Shown here in pieces: positions 1 to 11,801 of a stretch of 64,000 nucleotides of DNA. This DNA comes from Neodontobutis hainanensis (Eukaryota > Chordata > Actinopteri > Gobiiformes > Odontobutidae). The translations under genes were made by a program, and so were the position numbers. The stretch's first letter is position 1. Every line of letters starts with the position of its first letter. The stretch is from positions 3,235,501-3,299,500 of the forward strand of contig JALDNG010000008.1 of assembly GCA_024349245.1 (NCBI GenBank). The letters run 5' to 3'. A model generated the notes under the pieces. It was not told where the DNA came from and did no database searches. It saw only the letters and a program-made list of their open reading frames with translations.

Positions 1-156
1 ATTCTCACTCTCCCCTCAGTTCATACTGTCGTTGTGTCCTTGGGCAAGACACTTAACCCACCTTGCCTCCAGTGGCTGTAACACTGGTAATTACATTAGA
101 ACAATGTAAGTCGCTTTGGATAAAAGCGTCAGCTAAACGAATAAATGTAAATGTAA
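1..156 (+). mobile_element. tRNA-derived SINE, 3' part (truncated by window edge)
   Basis: The stretch begins inside a SINE whose body (cactgtcgttgtgtccttgg-type text, then the ccaccttgcctccagtgg block) recurs near 16,390, 31,230 and 62,650. It ends in a tail around 105-156 with the fish-typical aagtcgctttggataaaagc motif and a short ATGTAA repeat. The tRNA-like head is off the left edge. Family name not assigned. Confidence 0.7.
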
Positions 157-272
157 CCCAAGGTGGGTTTAGTGTCTTGCCCAAGGACACAACAACAGTA
201 TGAACTGTGGGGAGAGCGGGAATTGAACCGCCAACATTGCGGTTAAGGGACAACTGCTCTACCACTGAGCCC
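157..272 (-). mobile_element. tRNA-derived SINE, 5' part, inverted
   Basis: Reverse complement of the same SINE family. Read on the minus strand it starts with a tRNA-like head at 272 (A-box-like tggtagagcagttg, B-box-like ggttcaattcccgc), then the same gttgtgtccttgggcaagac block. It abuts the plus-strand copy tail-to-tail, giving an inverted pair downstream of the fam76b exons. Confidence 0.65.
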
Positions 273-582
273 ACTTGAAATGATACAAACTTTAGTGTTA
301 GCAGTTCAGCACAGGTTTCTATCCTGTGTAAAGGACTAAAAGCTCCAGAGAAGGTTAGCAGTTCAGCACATGTTTCTTAAAAGGTTTTACATTTAAAAAG
401 TATATATATAGACACCTCCCTAACAACTTTGTAGTACAGGGGCCCAAACAAGTTGTTTAAAACAGTACAGTCTACAGTACATATTTCCTCTGTGCAACTG
501 TAACTATACAGTTTAACATAATTTGGTTAAGAAACTAACCTATTGAGTTTTAAATAATTTCCATATGAAATGTAATTTTTAC

Positions 583-2056
583 CTCTGCTTCCACAGTCCC
601 TGCTCCTGTTCAGGGCTCAAACTCCCACTCAGTCTAAGTAGGAAAGGTCAACCGTTAGTGGGCTACATAAATGTACTGAAAATAGGAGGGGATAAGGGAT
701 AAAGAGAAGACATACTTGTGGTGGGAGCTGCTGTGTCTGTGATGGTGATGATGATGATGGTGGGATCTAGAGTGGTGGTCTTTCTCGTTGAGGGAAGAGG
801 AGTTGGACGATCCAAAGCCCTTCCTCTGCTCCTTGGTCTTCTGCAGTACACGTCGGTACGACAGAGTACACAGCCAGCAGAGCAGTTTCCCGTCCACCTT
901 TAACACATCGGTAATATGGAGGAGTCTCTAATATGTGTGCTGTTTAATCAGACAGTGTGCCAATGTTAGTACCTTTCTCCTGCCTTCCTCTTTACGGTCA
1001 AACGCACACTGTTGTTTACACTGCTCACAGGTTTGAGGAGGTCCATATTTTTTCTCTGAGTTAGTACATCGCTGACACTTGGTCCCAATAAAGGCTGCAA
1101 TAATATTACAGTACTGACAGGGTTTGGGCTGCAAAGACAAAATAATGTTGGCTTAAGAGACCTAAACAAATAGTCAGTAATCACTACTTTAAAAAGCTGC
1201 AGTATGTACTGGTTTGGTTAGCTTATGCAAAAGTGAATCATGCTTCAACATGAAAACAAAAACAAAAAAACGTACTGTTCCAAACTGTTTGACATTCTGA
1301 GCACATTTCTTGCAGATTGTATTTGTTTTGCTGAAAAATAATAACAAGCTTTAATGCATTCAGCAAATGACAAGCATGGGATTAGAATCATTTTAAACAT
1401 TTTTTTCTCACCTTTCCTGCTGAAACTCAGATCTGCAATATGTGCACTTCACAATTGGATGTGCAATGCGGCACTCCTGTGAAAACAAAATAAGTCTGTT
1501 TTGTCACAGCAAAAATTATCATGCAGTAACAGTTAGATGGATAATCTTCTATCCTTCACCATACAAACAGAAGAAACACATAATGGTAGGCTACATGTGA
1601 AAATACAAACGTATAAAACCCTGCCCCATACAGTACAATCAATTGAATGTGTAAATCCTGGACCAGGTAGTATCCTTAGTTTCATGCTCCATATTTGCAA
1701 CAAGTTGTTTACAGTACTGCTTATTAAGTATAACATAGCATCAATCTAAACTTTTACATAACATCACAATTCAGTTGTTAAAAGGTGTTGCACAATTTTG
1801 CTACAGTCCGTGAAATGGAGTTGAGTAATGAACGGCAGGTAGTACAATAAATGACCATTACATAATAAGCCCACCCAAACAACACATCAGAGAACCACAC
1901 GTACACCATGTCCGAGTGATTTTTAAATGATCAATGCGCGCACACACGTAAACACACAACGTCCCAAACCTTGCACAGCTGCTGGCCCTGCGACAGCTCC
2001 TCAAAGGGGTACCGCTGGTTACACTTTGTGCAGGCGTACAGTGCCGACGTAGCCAT
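583..2056 (-). CDS. fam76b: FAM76B, partial (first six coding exons; 3' end beyond left edge)
   Basis: Six minus-strand exons join in phase: 2056-1970, 1476-1412, 1330-1276, 1128-973, 897-716 and 633-583, all with AG/GT borders. The start MATSALYACTKCNQRYPFEE is at 2056. The N-terminal half is a Cys-rich region with many CxxC pairs (CTKC, CKEC, CTYC, CKKC, CQYC, CQRC, CEQC, CWLC), presumably zinc-binding. It is followed by a Lys/Ser-rich segment and a run of eight His, then SLSPEQEQGLWKQ. Known of the family: FAM76B is a nuclear-speckle protein and the His run directs it there; later work links it to RNA processing and inflammation. The last visible exon ends in phase 2, so the gene continues to the left with its coiled-coil part. 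The His run favours FAM76B over FAM76A. Confidence 0.93.
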
Positions 2057-2530
2057 CCTCGCCAAACTAATGTCACTGAGCTAAAATAGGTTAGCAGAGT
2101 CCAGCTGCAAACTGGACGGATTAACGGCACTGTTTCCTATCTCGGCCTTTGCTAATCGAGAACTAAAACTCGCACAGTGGTGGCATCCAGGGTTAGCAGT
2201 AGCTAGCGTTAGCTCGCTTTGGCTAAGCGGCGGAGGGTTGTTCAAAAATAGCTAAGCAGCCGATGAACAATAAACTACAAATATCTGTGACCTCTACCGC
2301 ATTTTTCGCTGCCTCGCAAAACTAACTAAAATTGTATCGTTTATTTGCTGCCTCACACAATATAAAATAATAAGGGTTCCGATTAGATTAAGTTTCCACT
2401 ATTCTTGCCAAGAATGGTATTTTCCTGTTTTCCTTCTCTCTTTTTGTATCAACGCCGTCGTCGTCATGTAACCGGAAGTTGTCTACACTCTCCATAAGAA
2501 AAGAAAACTATCGCGATACTGCATCTGTCC
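2057..2530 (-). promoter_or_regulatory. fam76b: fam76b 5' UTR and promoter region
   Basis: Sequence directly upstream of the fam76b start. It contains an ETS-type core ACCGGAAGT at 2471-2479 and the perfect palindrome TATCGCGATA at 2509-2518, which resembles the TCTCGCGAGA promoter element found at housekeeping genes. There is no clear TATA box, as expected for such a promoter. The start of transcription is not visible. In human the promoter is shared head-to-head with CEP57; no CEP57 exon is seen on the other side here. Confidence 0.5.
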
Positions 2531-4294
2531 GCGGGATTGACAGTTTTAAATACGGAGAGCCAATCACATCTATGATTCCATGGGAAACCTTTGTAAAAAA
2601 AAAAAAAAAAAGCATCCTTTTCTTCATCTGCATAAAAATCGTTCTGGACAGAGACATAGGAGTGGAGTAAGGAGGACTTAGCCTACAGTGTGGGTATGAA
2701 ATATCAACCCTCATACAACGGAAACGCCATCCCAGAATAATAGGTCAACACATCAGCAGCGTTTGAGCTGTTTTGGGGTTGGCTATTTATCCCAGTCAAT
2801 CATAGCAAAGACAATGCAGCATTCTTAACCCCAATTTAGTTTGAATTGGCTCAGAATACTAGGTCTAATGCCTTTAGGGGGTTGTCTGTTGTAATCTACA
2901 GTAAGTGAAACTCAAACCTCTGCAATCCATGTAAAAGAACCCTGACCAAAATATTTAGTAAATATCAAATTAAATATGTTATAATAATTGAATATAATGG
3001 AATTATTTTTAATATAGTACTAATACATTGAGAAACAAATTCACAAAATGGCACCAGAGCTTTTTTATGATTTAATTACATTTTTTTCTTTTTGGAACTT
3101 TGGGTTACCATTAAACATTTCAAATAATTATTAATACACCTAAACACTCTAAGTAGTGTTGGAAAAAAAAACAATAATGTCTGAAAAGACCAATTCAAAT
3201 CCATTCATTAAAAAGGCACATACTACAAATTTTAAAAATGTTCCTACCCAGTAATAACTTAACTGAATACAATTGCTATTATGATCATGTTTTTTTATTT
3301 TATTATTATTATTATTTTTTTATTATTGGCAAACAAAATAAATGGAAAAAGTTACAAACCAATGCCCAAATAACCCTGGTAAAACTCTGCACCTGTTTAT
3401 TCCAATGCTTACAAGGCACAGCTATTTATCTACATTCAATAAACTATTAAGTAAACAAAGTAACTACTGGTGAAGTTACTTACTCTGTTGCATAATCATG
3501 ATAAATTAAGAAAAACTATAACCGTTTCCTGTTTTCTATGTAGCTCAAGAATATTGTGGGCAATTCTTTTGTTTTTTTTCCATAGCCAAGCTGGAGCTAG
3601 GTTTTAAGTCATAAATACATGTCTAACAATAATAAATAGTGTTAGTTAGAAAAATTAGTAATACAAAATAAAATCCTCAATCACTCAATAAAAGGAATGT
3701 CCTACCTGGCACTACGCATGCATATTTGGTCACTATATTCTAAAGTACTGTATGTAAGTACTGCATTTGAGAACTTTGTAAGGAAGTTATCATTACAGCC
3801 CTTAATCTACAGCATTTAGTTTTTTTAGTAGTCCATTGCAGCAGTGAGCAGATTAACTTGCTTTGAATACATCACTTTCAATTATAAATATATTGCAAAT
3901 GTTTGCAGTGTAGAGGATTGAAAAAGATGTTCCTAAATTGCATAAGTAGTTAAAATAATATTGTAGAATATTGTTTTTCAAAAACACTGGCTGTTGTTCA
4001 GTGGATGCACAGAACAAATGGGTTCTGGTTGAATGCACTGTAATTTTGGTAAAAAGTGCAATATGACTTTGGGGATGAGGTTTGAGACAGGTACAATCCT
4101 TTTGCTAGCGGCAGACTTGCTCAAAAAACATAATCTGCTTTATCACACTTATGGTAGTGCTTTACTAATGCAGTGCAACAATTACAAAGGCAGCTTGGCA
4201 AACAGACCCTTCCCGATGCCAGGTGTTGTGTAACAAAATTTTAATGTGGCACCTTGGATTGAGCCTCTGTAAATGTCCTGAGGGTCACGTTGTG
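2531..4294. other. AT-rich spacer plus mtmr2 3' UTR
   Basis: No coding exon was found. The segment is AT-rich, with A-runs (2596-2610), T-rich low complexity around 3290-3327, and short open frames without family features. The part next to 4295 must hold the mtmr2 3' UTR, which is transcribed leftwards; several minus-strand AATAAA-like signals occur but I cannot tell which is used. Confidence 0.5.
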
Positions 4295-7200
4295 TCAAAC
4301 AAAAGTCTGCACAGGTGTGATTGAACGCGTGGGAGAGCCTGCTCGTTCAGAGGAGGATGAAGCAGATCGGTTTGTCACCTCACGTTGAAGCTCCTCTACC
4401 CTCTTCTGGAGTTCAGCACGTTTGGCCAATAACTCTTTGTAACGCTGATGGACTGGTTCCTGTAAACACAAAAATACTTTAATTATCCTTTGAGCGCAAC
4501 AAAATCTCAAAACTCTTAATTGCGCTGTCACACCTGAGGTCTCATGCGAGGATTCCAGCGAATGTAGTAGCCAACCCAAAGCTCCAGATGGCGTAGGCTG
4601 ACAACTGGGAACAGCACATGGTTTGAGTAGTTCACATAGAGTGGATTTGTAAATTCGTCCAGTTGACTGTTAATATATGACCATAAAGACACAGTTCTCT
4701 TGGGAATCTCCTGTCAAATAAAATAAAATATTTACATTATCTGTAGTGAAAACATTATTAACTGTCATTATTTGTAATCCTTGGTGTGGTATAATTCTTT
4801 AGTACCACACAAAAACTTAAAAAAATACCATTAAATGTACAGATTTTCTTACTTCCTTCAGCCTCTGCTGTTCACTGTTGCACAAGAATGTACCAAACAG
4901 GCAGCTATACAGATGATCCAAGATGGTTACCAGGAAGTATTCATTAAACTCAAAGGCTGCAGGGAACTAAAAAAATATATTTATTGGTTATTTTAAAGCT
5001 TCATGTAATGCTAAACATTGAATACAATTTTTATTTGCTTACCTGGTGAGTCAGCTGCCAGACACAATCAATGAACTGAATGAAAACAGGTGATCGGTCT
5101 GCATCGGTGTGGTTTTTATCCCCATGACCAATACGCTTAAGGAAAATTATAAAGAAACACAAACATTAAACTGGAGAATAGCCTCTTGAGCCACATAAAC
5201 TAAGCTTTTGGTAAATCAATTACCGTTTGGAAACGATGACCAAAGCTCAGCCATTCTTTTTCAAGCAGCACCTCAAATCCACGAATCGTCCGGTAATAAC
5301 CATCAAGCATGAGCATGGCCAAAGATGTGAGTTGGGCTGTTCGGTCCCAACCATCGCTGCAGTGAACCACTACTGAAGTTTTGCCAGACTCTACTTTGTC
5401 AGCAATCCGCAGTGCTCCAGCCATAATTAGCTACAAGACACATGGGAAAAATTGAATGGCTCTGGAGTTAGTTTAATTACAATGTTTAAGTTGGTAGTTG
5501 ACTCGTGTAGTGCTAATAATGAGCTGGAGCCTTCTTATTATTTATTTATTCACATTTTTTGTGATGATTAATCCCTTGAGATGAATCATCTTTTACCTTG
5601 ATGTGTTCAAGCCAGTGTGTGGATTCGAGGTTGGAAAGCCAGTGGGAGTCCTCAATGTTGGGATACACCACATCCTTAAGTTTGCGGAGAGACTCTCTCA
5701 TGACGTGAATATTGTGAATGTCTAGAAAGACTAGCTCAGCATTCTGATAAGAATCCTCACTTTCATAACCACCCCCTTTCATCTGGAGAAAAACTCAATT
5801 TATTTTATTCACAATATGATCAGAATTTTGCAGTTAGGTATGAAAAACAAAAATATAGATAAATTTATCTAAAAGATAAATGAATACTATCTAGAGGTTT
5901 TCTGGATTAATAGACCAAACCTTGTTAGCAGCAGCGTTGACACTGGGCCTAGCATCAAAAATGAAAAGCTTATGCGATTGAGCATTAGCATCCATAATAG
6001 CCTGGAGGTATTTCTCATCTTCTTTATTGCGTTTGCCGTTCACACCAACCATTGGCTGACTGCATCGTGTAATTGTAGCCTGGCTCTCTGGATGAATCCA
6101 AGACAAAACCTACAGAGATTATAGTATAATGTTAATATGGCAAGCAGAAATAACACTGACAAAGACAAAGCCTTAAAAAAAGCCTTTGACACAGTAAATC
6201 ACAAAATCCTGCTCTCTAAGTTATGCACTTTAAATTTCTCTCCCGATGCACTTAAATGGATCAAATCTTATCTGGTTAACTGCTCCCAACATGTCAGAAT
6301 CCAATCCTATCAATCTACAGCCCACAGTCTTTCCACCGGCCAAGGATCAATTTTCTGGCTTTACTGTTCTCACTCTACATCAATGATCTTCCATCTGTTT
6401 GTAGTAACGTTTCTGTGCAGATGTACGCAGACGACACTGTAGTCTATGTTCACGGCAGAAGCCTCTCTCAGGTGGCTGAGAAGCTCACAAACTCCATGGT
6501 TTCCATCTCCACTTGGTTAAAACATCCACTAAAACAGTGGCAATGTTTTTCCATAAATCCAACAGTCCTCCCTTTGATGAGCCTAATGTTCTTGTCTCTG
6601 GAGAACGGCTGCAGGTTGTATCTGAATACAAATATCTTGGTGTACTAATTGATTCCAAACTGTCATTCAAATCACATTTCACTAATGTAAGTAATCAAAT
6701 AAAATTTAACATTAGCAATTTCAAATACACTCATTCTCAAATGTCCACTCAGGCAGCTAAAATGTTTATGCATTCAATGATCCTGTCTCATTTTACAAAC
6801 TGCTTACCCATCTGGTCACATGCCAGTTCTACATCTCTAAAACCATTGCAATCATTATACAAACGAACAATGAAGATTTAAGACAGAAAATCAAACTTTT
6901 ACCATCAATGTCCAATACTACAACAATATAAACTACTTAGCTGGGAAAATATGGTCAAATACTCAAAACTAAGTCTAATAGAAAAGCTCATTCATGGTCT
7001 ATCATCCCCTCCACTTTGCCAGTTCATTCACATCCGTACAGCCGAGCACAGCCAATCACAGCAGAACAAGAGGAGCAGCGAGAGGAGATTGTATCATACC
7101 CTTTAGGAAAAGTACATTTGGTCAATCCACCTTCTCGGTCTCTGCAGCTACTGAATAGAATCATACCCCCTCCACCATCCGAAATCTAAACACTATTGAC

Positions 7201-9744
7201 AACTAGCGCTGTAAGCACCGACTGTAACTCTCTCTGCTCCTGCTGGCCTCTTGCCCCATGTTCTGTCCTGTGTATGCTGCGTTTGTCTGTGAGGACTGAT
7301 TGTTTTGTCTGTCGTGCTTCTGTTGTATATATTGTGTAATACTTTTATAGATTGTGTGCTATTTCTTTGTAATGTTTTGTAACTAAACATTTTTATTCCT
7401 TATGTTTTAGCCTGACTGTTAACATCTGTCATGGGACTACAGATGAAAAAAAAACAGTTGGCAAACTCTGGCATATTTACAGTTTTCTTTCTGTCTATCA
7501 ATATACACTGTCCCTGAAATAAATAAATAAAACATTTTAAAATAAAAGTATGTAATATAGTGTAACTTACAGGAATTCTTCCTTTAGCCCTGAAAGCAGC
7601 TACCCTCTTCAGCTCCTCATCTGGTATGTTGACAGGCACGGCCAGTGTTGATGGATAGGTGTCACAAAGTTCATAGTGATCATTTACTTTTGTTATTCGC
7701 CAACTTTCATTAGGTATACCCTGGATGTAATTAATTCAGAAGAATATCAAAATGTTGAGTTGAATGAACAGTTAAAAGGTGTACTATAAGTAAATATCAG
7801 AGATTGTATCTAAAATATTTAAATACCTGTCTTTTGTACTCAGCAAGTGCATCATATACCTTCCATCCATTTTCAGGGAATACTTGTCCATACTGAAGTG
7901 CAAAGATTTGCTATAAAAGCAGGAGAATTTTTTTTTTAATTTGGCTTAAAGTAAAAGAGGCAGAACATGAGACAAAAGCAATAGAGACAATAGTAAATTA
8001 CTCACGAGCCCATTGGAAACAGGAAAAGCATATTTCATCAGCACCTCAAAAATGGACTTCCTGAGGGTGTCTTCTATTTGCTTGTGTGCAAATCGGAGAT
8101 TGCGCATATCCTGCACAGAAAAGAACAACTGTGTCACAGGCCCATTCAAAAGTCTATCATTAGTAAATTTAGAGATCAGAAATAGGCTGTGTCTTAGCAT
8201 TTTACTGGAAAAAGGTATCTACATGTACATTTACTGTATGGCCATATTGTGTAAAAATTCCATTATGAAAAGGAGCAGGATTTTCTTGTCCTCTCATCAC
8301 TCCTGACCTGTCTTAATAGCAAGTTATAAAGAGTTACTATCTACTATCTGTAGCACTGCTATACAAACAATACAATCTCCCAGGTATTTATATATATATA
8401 AAAATATTTTCAAAGCACTTTACTAGTGTTACAGATTACCACTGGAGGCAGTATGTAGGGGAGAGCGGGATGTTATGATGTTTTGGGATGTTTCGAGCGG
8501 GGATCAATCCGCCCACCCGTCGGTCGAGGTGAAAGGACGGCCGCTCTACCCACTGAGCTACTGCCGCCCTATTTTAATCTGCCCTCTATTTATAACATAA
8601 TTAGAAGCATTTTAGCCTCACCTTGCAGACCAGTCCATAGGACACATCTCCCCGAGTTGATGCATTCCCGATCTTCTCCACACGACTCACCACACCAAGG
8701 GGCAGGTCCAAGACAAATGCTGGTTCCTGCAGAGGGATAATAAAACAATACATACTCATTTTAAATTCTCAGTATATTTAAAACCAAAACCCCTTTACAT
8801 ACTCTGTCCGTGCACGTAAAGAACAGTCTGTAGTTGGTGACAATCACGGTTCCCCTCAGGGCTCCCATAAATGGGCAGAAGTAGGTGACATCTTTAGCTA
8901 TAAAAAGCAGTCAAATATATTAAAGCATTTGATTTATTTATTAAAAACTGAAGAAATAAAAGAATACCTTACCCATGTCCTGCACCGATTCATTTGGAAG
9001 CAGCTGTGGTTCCTCCTTGTCTGACTCTCTTTGCAATTTCTGAAAGGATAAATGCAGCTAGATACATGATAATGTTAAAAATTACTTTGTCCATTGAAAT
9101 TGTTAGGTGGGCCTACCTTAGCAGTAGCTTTGGGTTTGACCTGAATTGTGCAGATAAAAGAGGATGGTAATGAATTAGTGAAGATCATTTAATGTATTTG
9201 ATAATTGAGAAAACTCACCCTGAGCTCTGGGGAGAACTCCGCAGAGGTCGACTCAGAAGACATTGCATAAGTTGGTTTGGCCTGGGCAGAGCGGTCTGAG
9301 CGGGAGGTGGAAGAGCTAGAGACATTGGGACAAATAAATCAAGAGATGTCTATCTTTTCAATGTTTTAATGCCTCACAACGCGACGTGACATGGGTTTGA
9401 GTTCAAGCTACGGTTTAATGCTGATCCAAAGTGCGCATTTCGGTCCAATTAACCCTATATCAAACAAAAACCTTGCAGATAAAACCGAGGGTTCACAAAC
9501 TGACAGTAAATACTGCTCAGTCACTCGTTCGAATAATGGACATTGCATGTGTCATTACTAACAATGAAGTGACTTGAATTTTTAACTAATAATGATAATA
9601 TTGTCCTTAAACTAACTTTGAAACTTCACCAGCCCAGAAAGGCAGGGTGTTGTGTGGGGTTTACCTGGATAATGAATCAACACTGGGCTGTCGAGAAGAG
9701 GAGCGCTTCGAGCCCAAACTGTCAATGCTACCACTTTTCTCCAT
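4295..9744 (-). CDS. mtmr2: Myotubularin-related protein 2 (phosphoinositide 3-phosphatase)
   Basis: Sixteen exons join in phase to 645 codons (human about 643): 9744-9665, 9315-9219, 9140-9117, 9039-8973, 8897-8803, 8726-8622, 8110-8006, 7910-7827, 7720-7571, 6109-5921, 5782-5597, 5430-5224, 5135-5043, 4966-4853, 4710-4534, 4459-4295. Order: Ser-rich N-terminus, PH-GRAM domain (about 70-190), phosphatase domain with HCSDGWDR (Cys418, Arg424), then a C-terminal coiled coil from about 593 and a PDZ-type tail ending QTFV. Known: it removes the 3-phosphate of PI3P and PI(3,5)P2 on endosomes, and human loss causes Charcot-Marie-Tooth type 4B1. All catalytic-loop residues are present, so it should be active. 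Exon 3 is only 24 nt (VKPKATAK). An in-frame upstream ATG at 9858 would add 38 residues; MEKSGS at 9744 matches the family start. A LINE lies in intron 9 and a SINE fragment in intron 6. Confidence 0.96.
6137..7410 (+). mobile_element. Degenerate L2/Rex-type LINE fragment in mtmr2 intron 9
   Basis: Plus strand, antisense to mtmr2. Broken reading frames encode reverse-transcriptase pieces: KAFDTVNHKILLSKL near 6170-6215, QMYADDTVVYVHG with the catalytic YADD at 6424-6435, and EYKYLGVLIDSKLSFKSH near 6623-6676. The frame changes at least twice and the 5' part is absent, so it is a dead, 5'-truncated copy. The 3' tail runs to roughly 7,400; its exact end is not defined. Confidence 0.8.
8450..8572 (-). 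mobile_element. SINE 5' fragment in mtmr2 intron 6
   Basis: The minus strand starts near 8572 with gggcggcagtagctcagtgg, an A-box-like tRNA head also seen at 16,325 and 31,355. A diverged B-box region and the gagagc block follow. The SINE body beyond is missing. Confidence 0.65.
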
Positions 9745-9960
9745 ATTTGTCAGCTCAGAAAGTTTAGTTAAACAAGCTTGTAAAACGTAAATGCAATAAA
9801 GAGCCGTGTATCCACCTAGTAATGCCCTCCTCTGAGCGCAGTAAGTCCGCACAATCAAAAGGAAGCTGCCATCTTTTCCCAGCAGCCTCCCAATCCCTGA
9901 AAAAAGTTGATCGTTAGACGTGGCGCCCTCTACTGGGCAGAGCGGCGGTTAAATATAAAC
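9745..9960 (-). promoter_or_regulatory. mtmr2: mtmr2 5' UTR and promoter region
   Basis: On the minus strand, AAGATGGCAGC sits at about 9866-9876, a YY1-like element that usually lies just downstream of TATA-less start sites. No TATA box is evident. An in-frame ATG at 9858 precedes the accepted start. Confidence 0.4.
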
Positions 9961-10069
9961 TAGAAACTAACGCTTTAGACACGAGCAATATGCCCTATAG
10001 GATTCAGATATGAAGCCTCAAATTCATTTTCACATATCAACAATAAGTGAAAAAATAAGATTACTTAAG

Positions 10070-10482
10070 ATTTCAACATAAGATAAGAAAACCTTTATTA
10101 GTCCCACAGTGGGGAAATTGCATTGTTGCAACAGCAGATGTACAGTAGGAGCAATGTGTCATAATTATTGCACATTATATATCTTTGATTGCAGAAATAT
10201 TGTAGGGGAGTGAGTTACAATTCAGAGTGTTCATTATAAAGTCTGACAGCAGCAGGAAGGAAAGACCTGCAGAATCTATCCACACACCGAGTCTGTTGCT
10301 GAAGCTGCTCTCCAGGGCCGACAGAGCATCATGACTTATGGTCCAGCATAGATGACAGTTTTGCCAGGATTCTTCTGTCACCCATCTTCCACACTGAGTC
10401 CAGAGGACAGCCCAGGACAAAGCTGGAGTTCGTGATGAACTTGCCGAGCTTCTTCCTCTCCCTCTCTGTGATGCTGCTCTAG
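10070..10482 (-). mobile_element. LINE 3' end (reverse-transcriptase tail and 3' UTR)
   Basis: Read on the minus strand it encodes, with frameshifts, a typical fish LINE C-terminus: GCPLDSVWKMGDRRILAKL, then FCRSFLPAAVRLYNEH at about 10,265-10,215. The 3' tail contains ccactgtgggactaataaag and ends in an AT-rich TCTTATCTTA-like repeat. A second fragment of what looks like the same family lies at 13,970-14,275. Confidence 0.75.
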
Positions 10483-11507
10483 TAGATCTGTATTCTGAGT
10501 CATGGGGAATGCAAAAAAATTGTCAAAAGATCTGTGAGAAAAGGTTTTGAACTGTATGAAACAGGAAATGGATATAAAAAGATATCCAAAGAATTGAGAA
10601 TGACAATCAGCAGTGTTCAAACTCTAATTAAGAAGTAGAAAATCAGGGATTCTGCTGAAACCAACTTTAAGAAAAATGGCCTGCATGGTTGAGTAGCCAG
10701 AAGAAAGCCTCAAAACTTCTAGAACAAAGTCTTTGGAGTGATGAGACCAAAACTGAATTTTTTGGCCACAATCATAAACATTACATTTGGAGAGAGGTCA
10801 ACAAGCCCTATGATGAAAGGTACACCATTCCTACTGTAAAACATGGAGGTGGATTGCTGATGTTTTGGGGATGTGTGAGCTACAAAGGCACAGGAAACAA
10901 TGAATGCAGCATGTTATCAGAAAACACTGGAGGAACATTTGCACTTATCAGCCCCAAAGCTGTGTATGGGACGTACTTGGACGTTCCAACACAATAATGA
11001 TCCAAAGCACAAGGCCAAATCGACCTGTCATTGGCTACAGCAGCATAAAGTGAAGGTTCTGGACTGACCATCTCAGTCTCCTGACCTCAGTATCACTGAG
11101 CCACTCTGGAGAGATCTCAAACATGCAGTTCATGCAAGAAAGGCCAAGAATTTACAAGAATTTGAAGCTTTTTGCCAAAAATAAAGGCCAGCTTTACCAT
11201 TTGAGAAAATAAAAAGCCTCAACCACAACTACCAAAAAAACAAGCTGTTATTGATGTTAAAGGTGGTAATAAACAGTGTTAAGAACTGGGGTGTGTAAAC
11301 TTTTGATCAGTGTCATTTGGGTATTTTCTGTTGTCATTATGATTTAAAAAGAGTAAACACAGGTGTTTGACAATAAATATCTTCACCCAACCACAATGAG
11401 TAAAAGAAAGGTTATTGTGTTATCATTCATATTCTCAAAAAAATGGCCAAATCAATACATTAAAAAAGTCACAAATTCACTCAGGGAATGCAAACTTATC
11501 ACAACTG
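10483..11507 (+). mobile_element. Decayed Tc1/mariner-type DNA transposon, 5'-truncated
   Basis: A Tc1-type transposase remnant is readable: WSDETKTEFFGHNHKHYIW around 10,736-10,792, then PTVKHGGGLLMFWGC and, after stops, traces of the NDPKH and SQSPDL blocks (10,990-11,085). The frame has several stops, so it is inactive. The 3' end carries the Tc1-like inverted-repeat text gcaaacttatcacaactg ending at 11,507, followed by TA, the usual target dinucleotide. The matching 5' repeat is missing; the element starts where the LINE fragment stops. Confidence 0.85.
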
Positions 11508-11801
11508 TAAATATATGGCATATTTGTATGTGTAAAAAAAGATTTATTCTATGTGCATTGATGGTAAGCCCATTTCAGAGAAAACCATCACTCAAGTATT
11601 AATAACTACTGTACTGAAAGAGCTTTGGTGTGAGCATTAGACAAAACATAATGCAAATTTGAACATCTGTTCTTGTTTATTACATTTTTTAAAATGAACA
11701 AAAAAAATAAAACTGACAGTACACTTTTAAACTGAATAACTAATTTACTAACTCATGGGCATAAAAAGAAAATTAAAAGTTAATACACAAATCAAGTCCT
11801 T

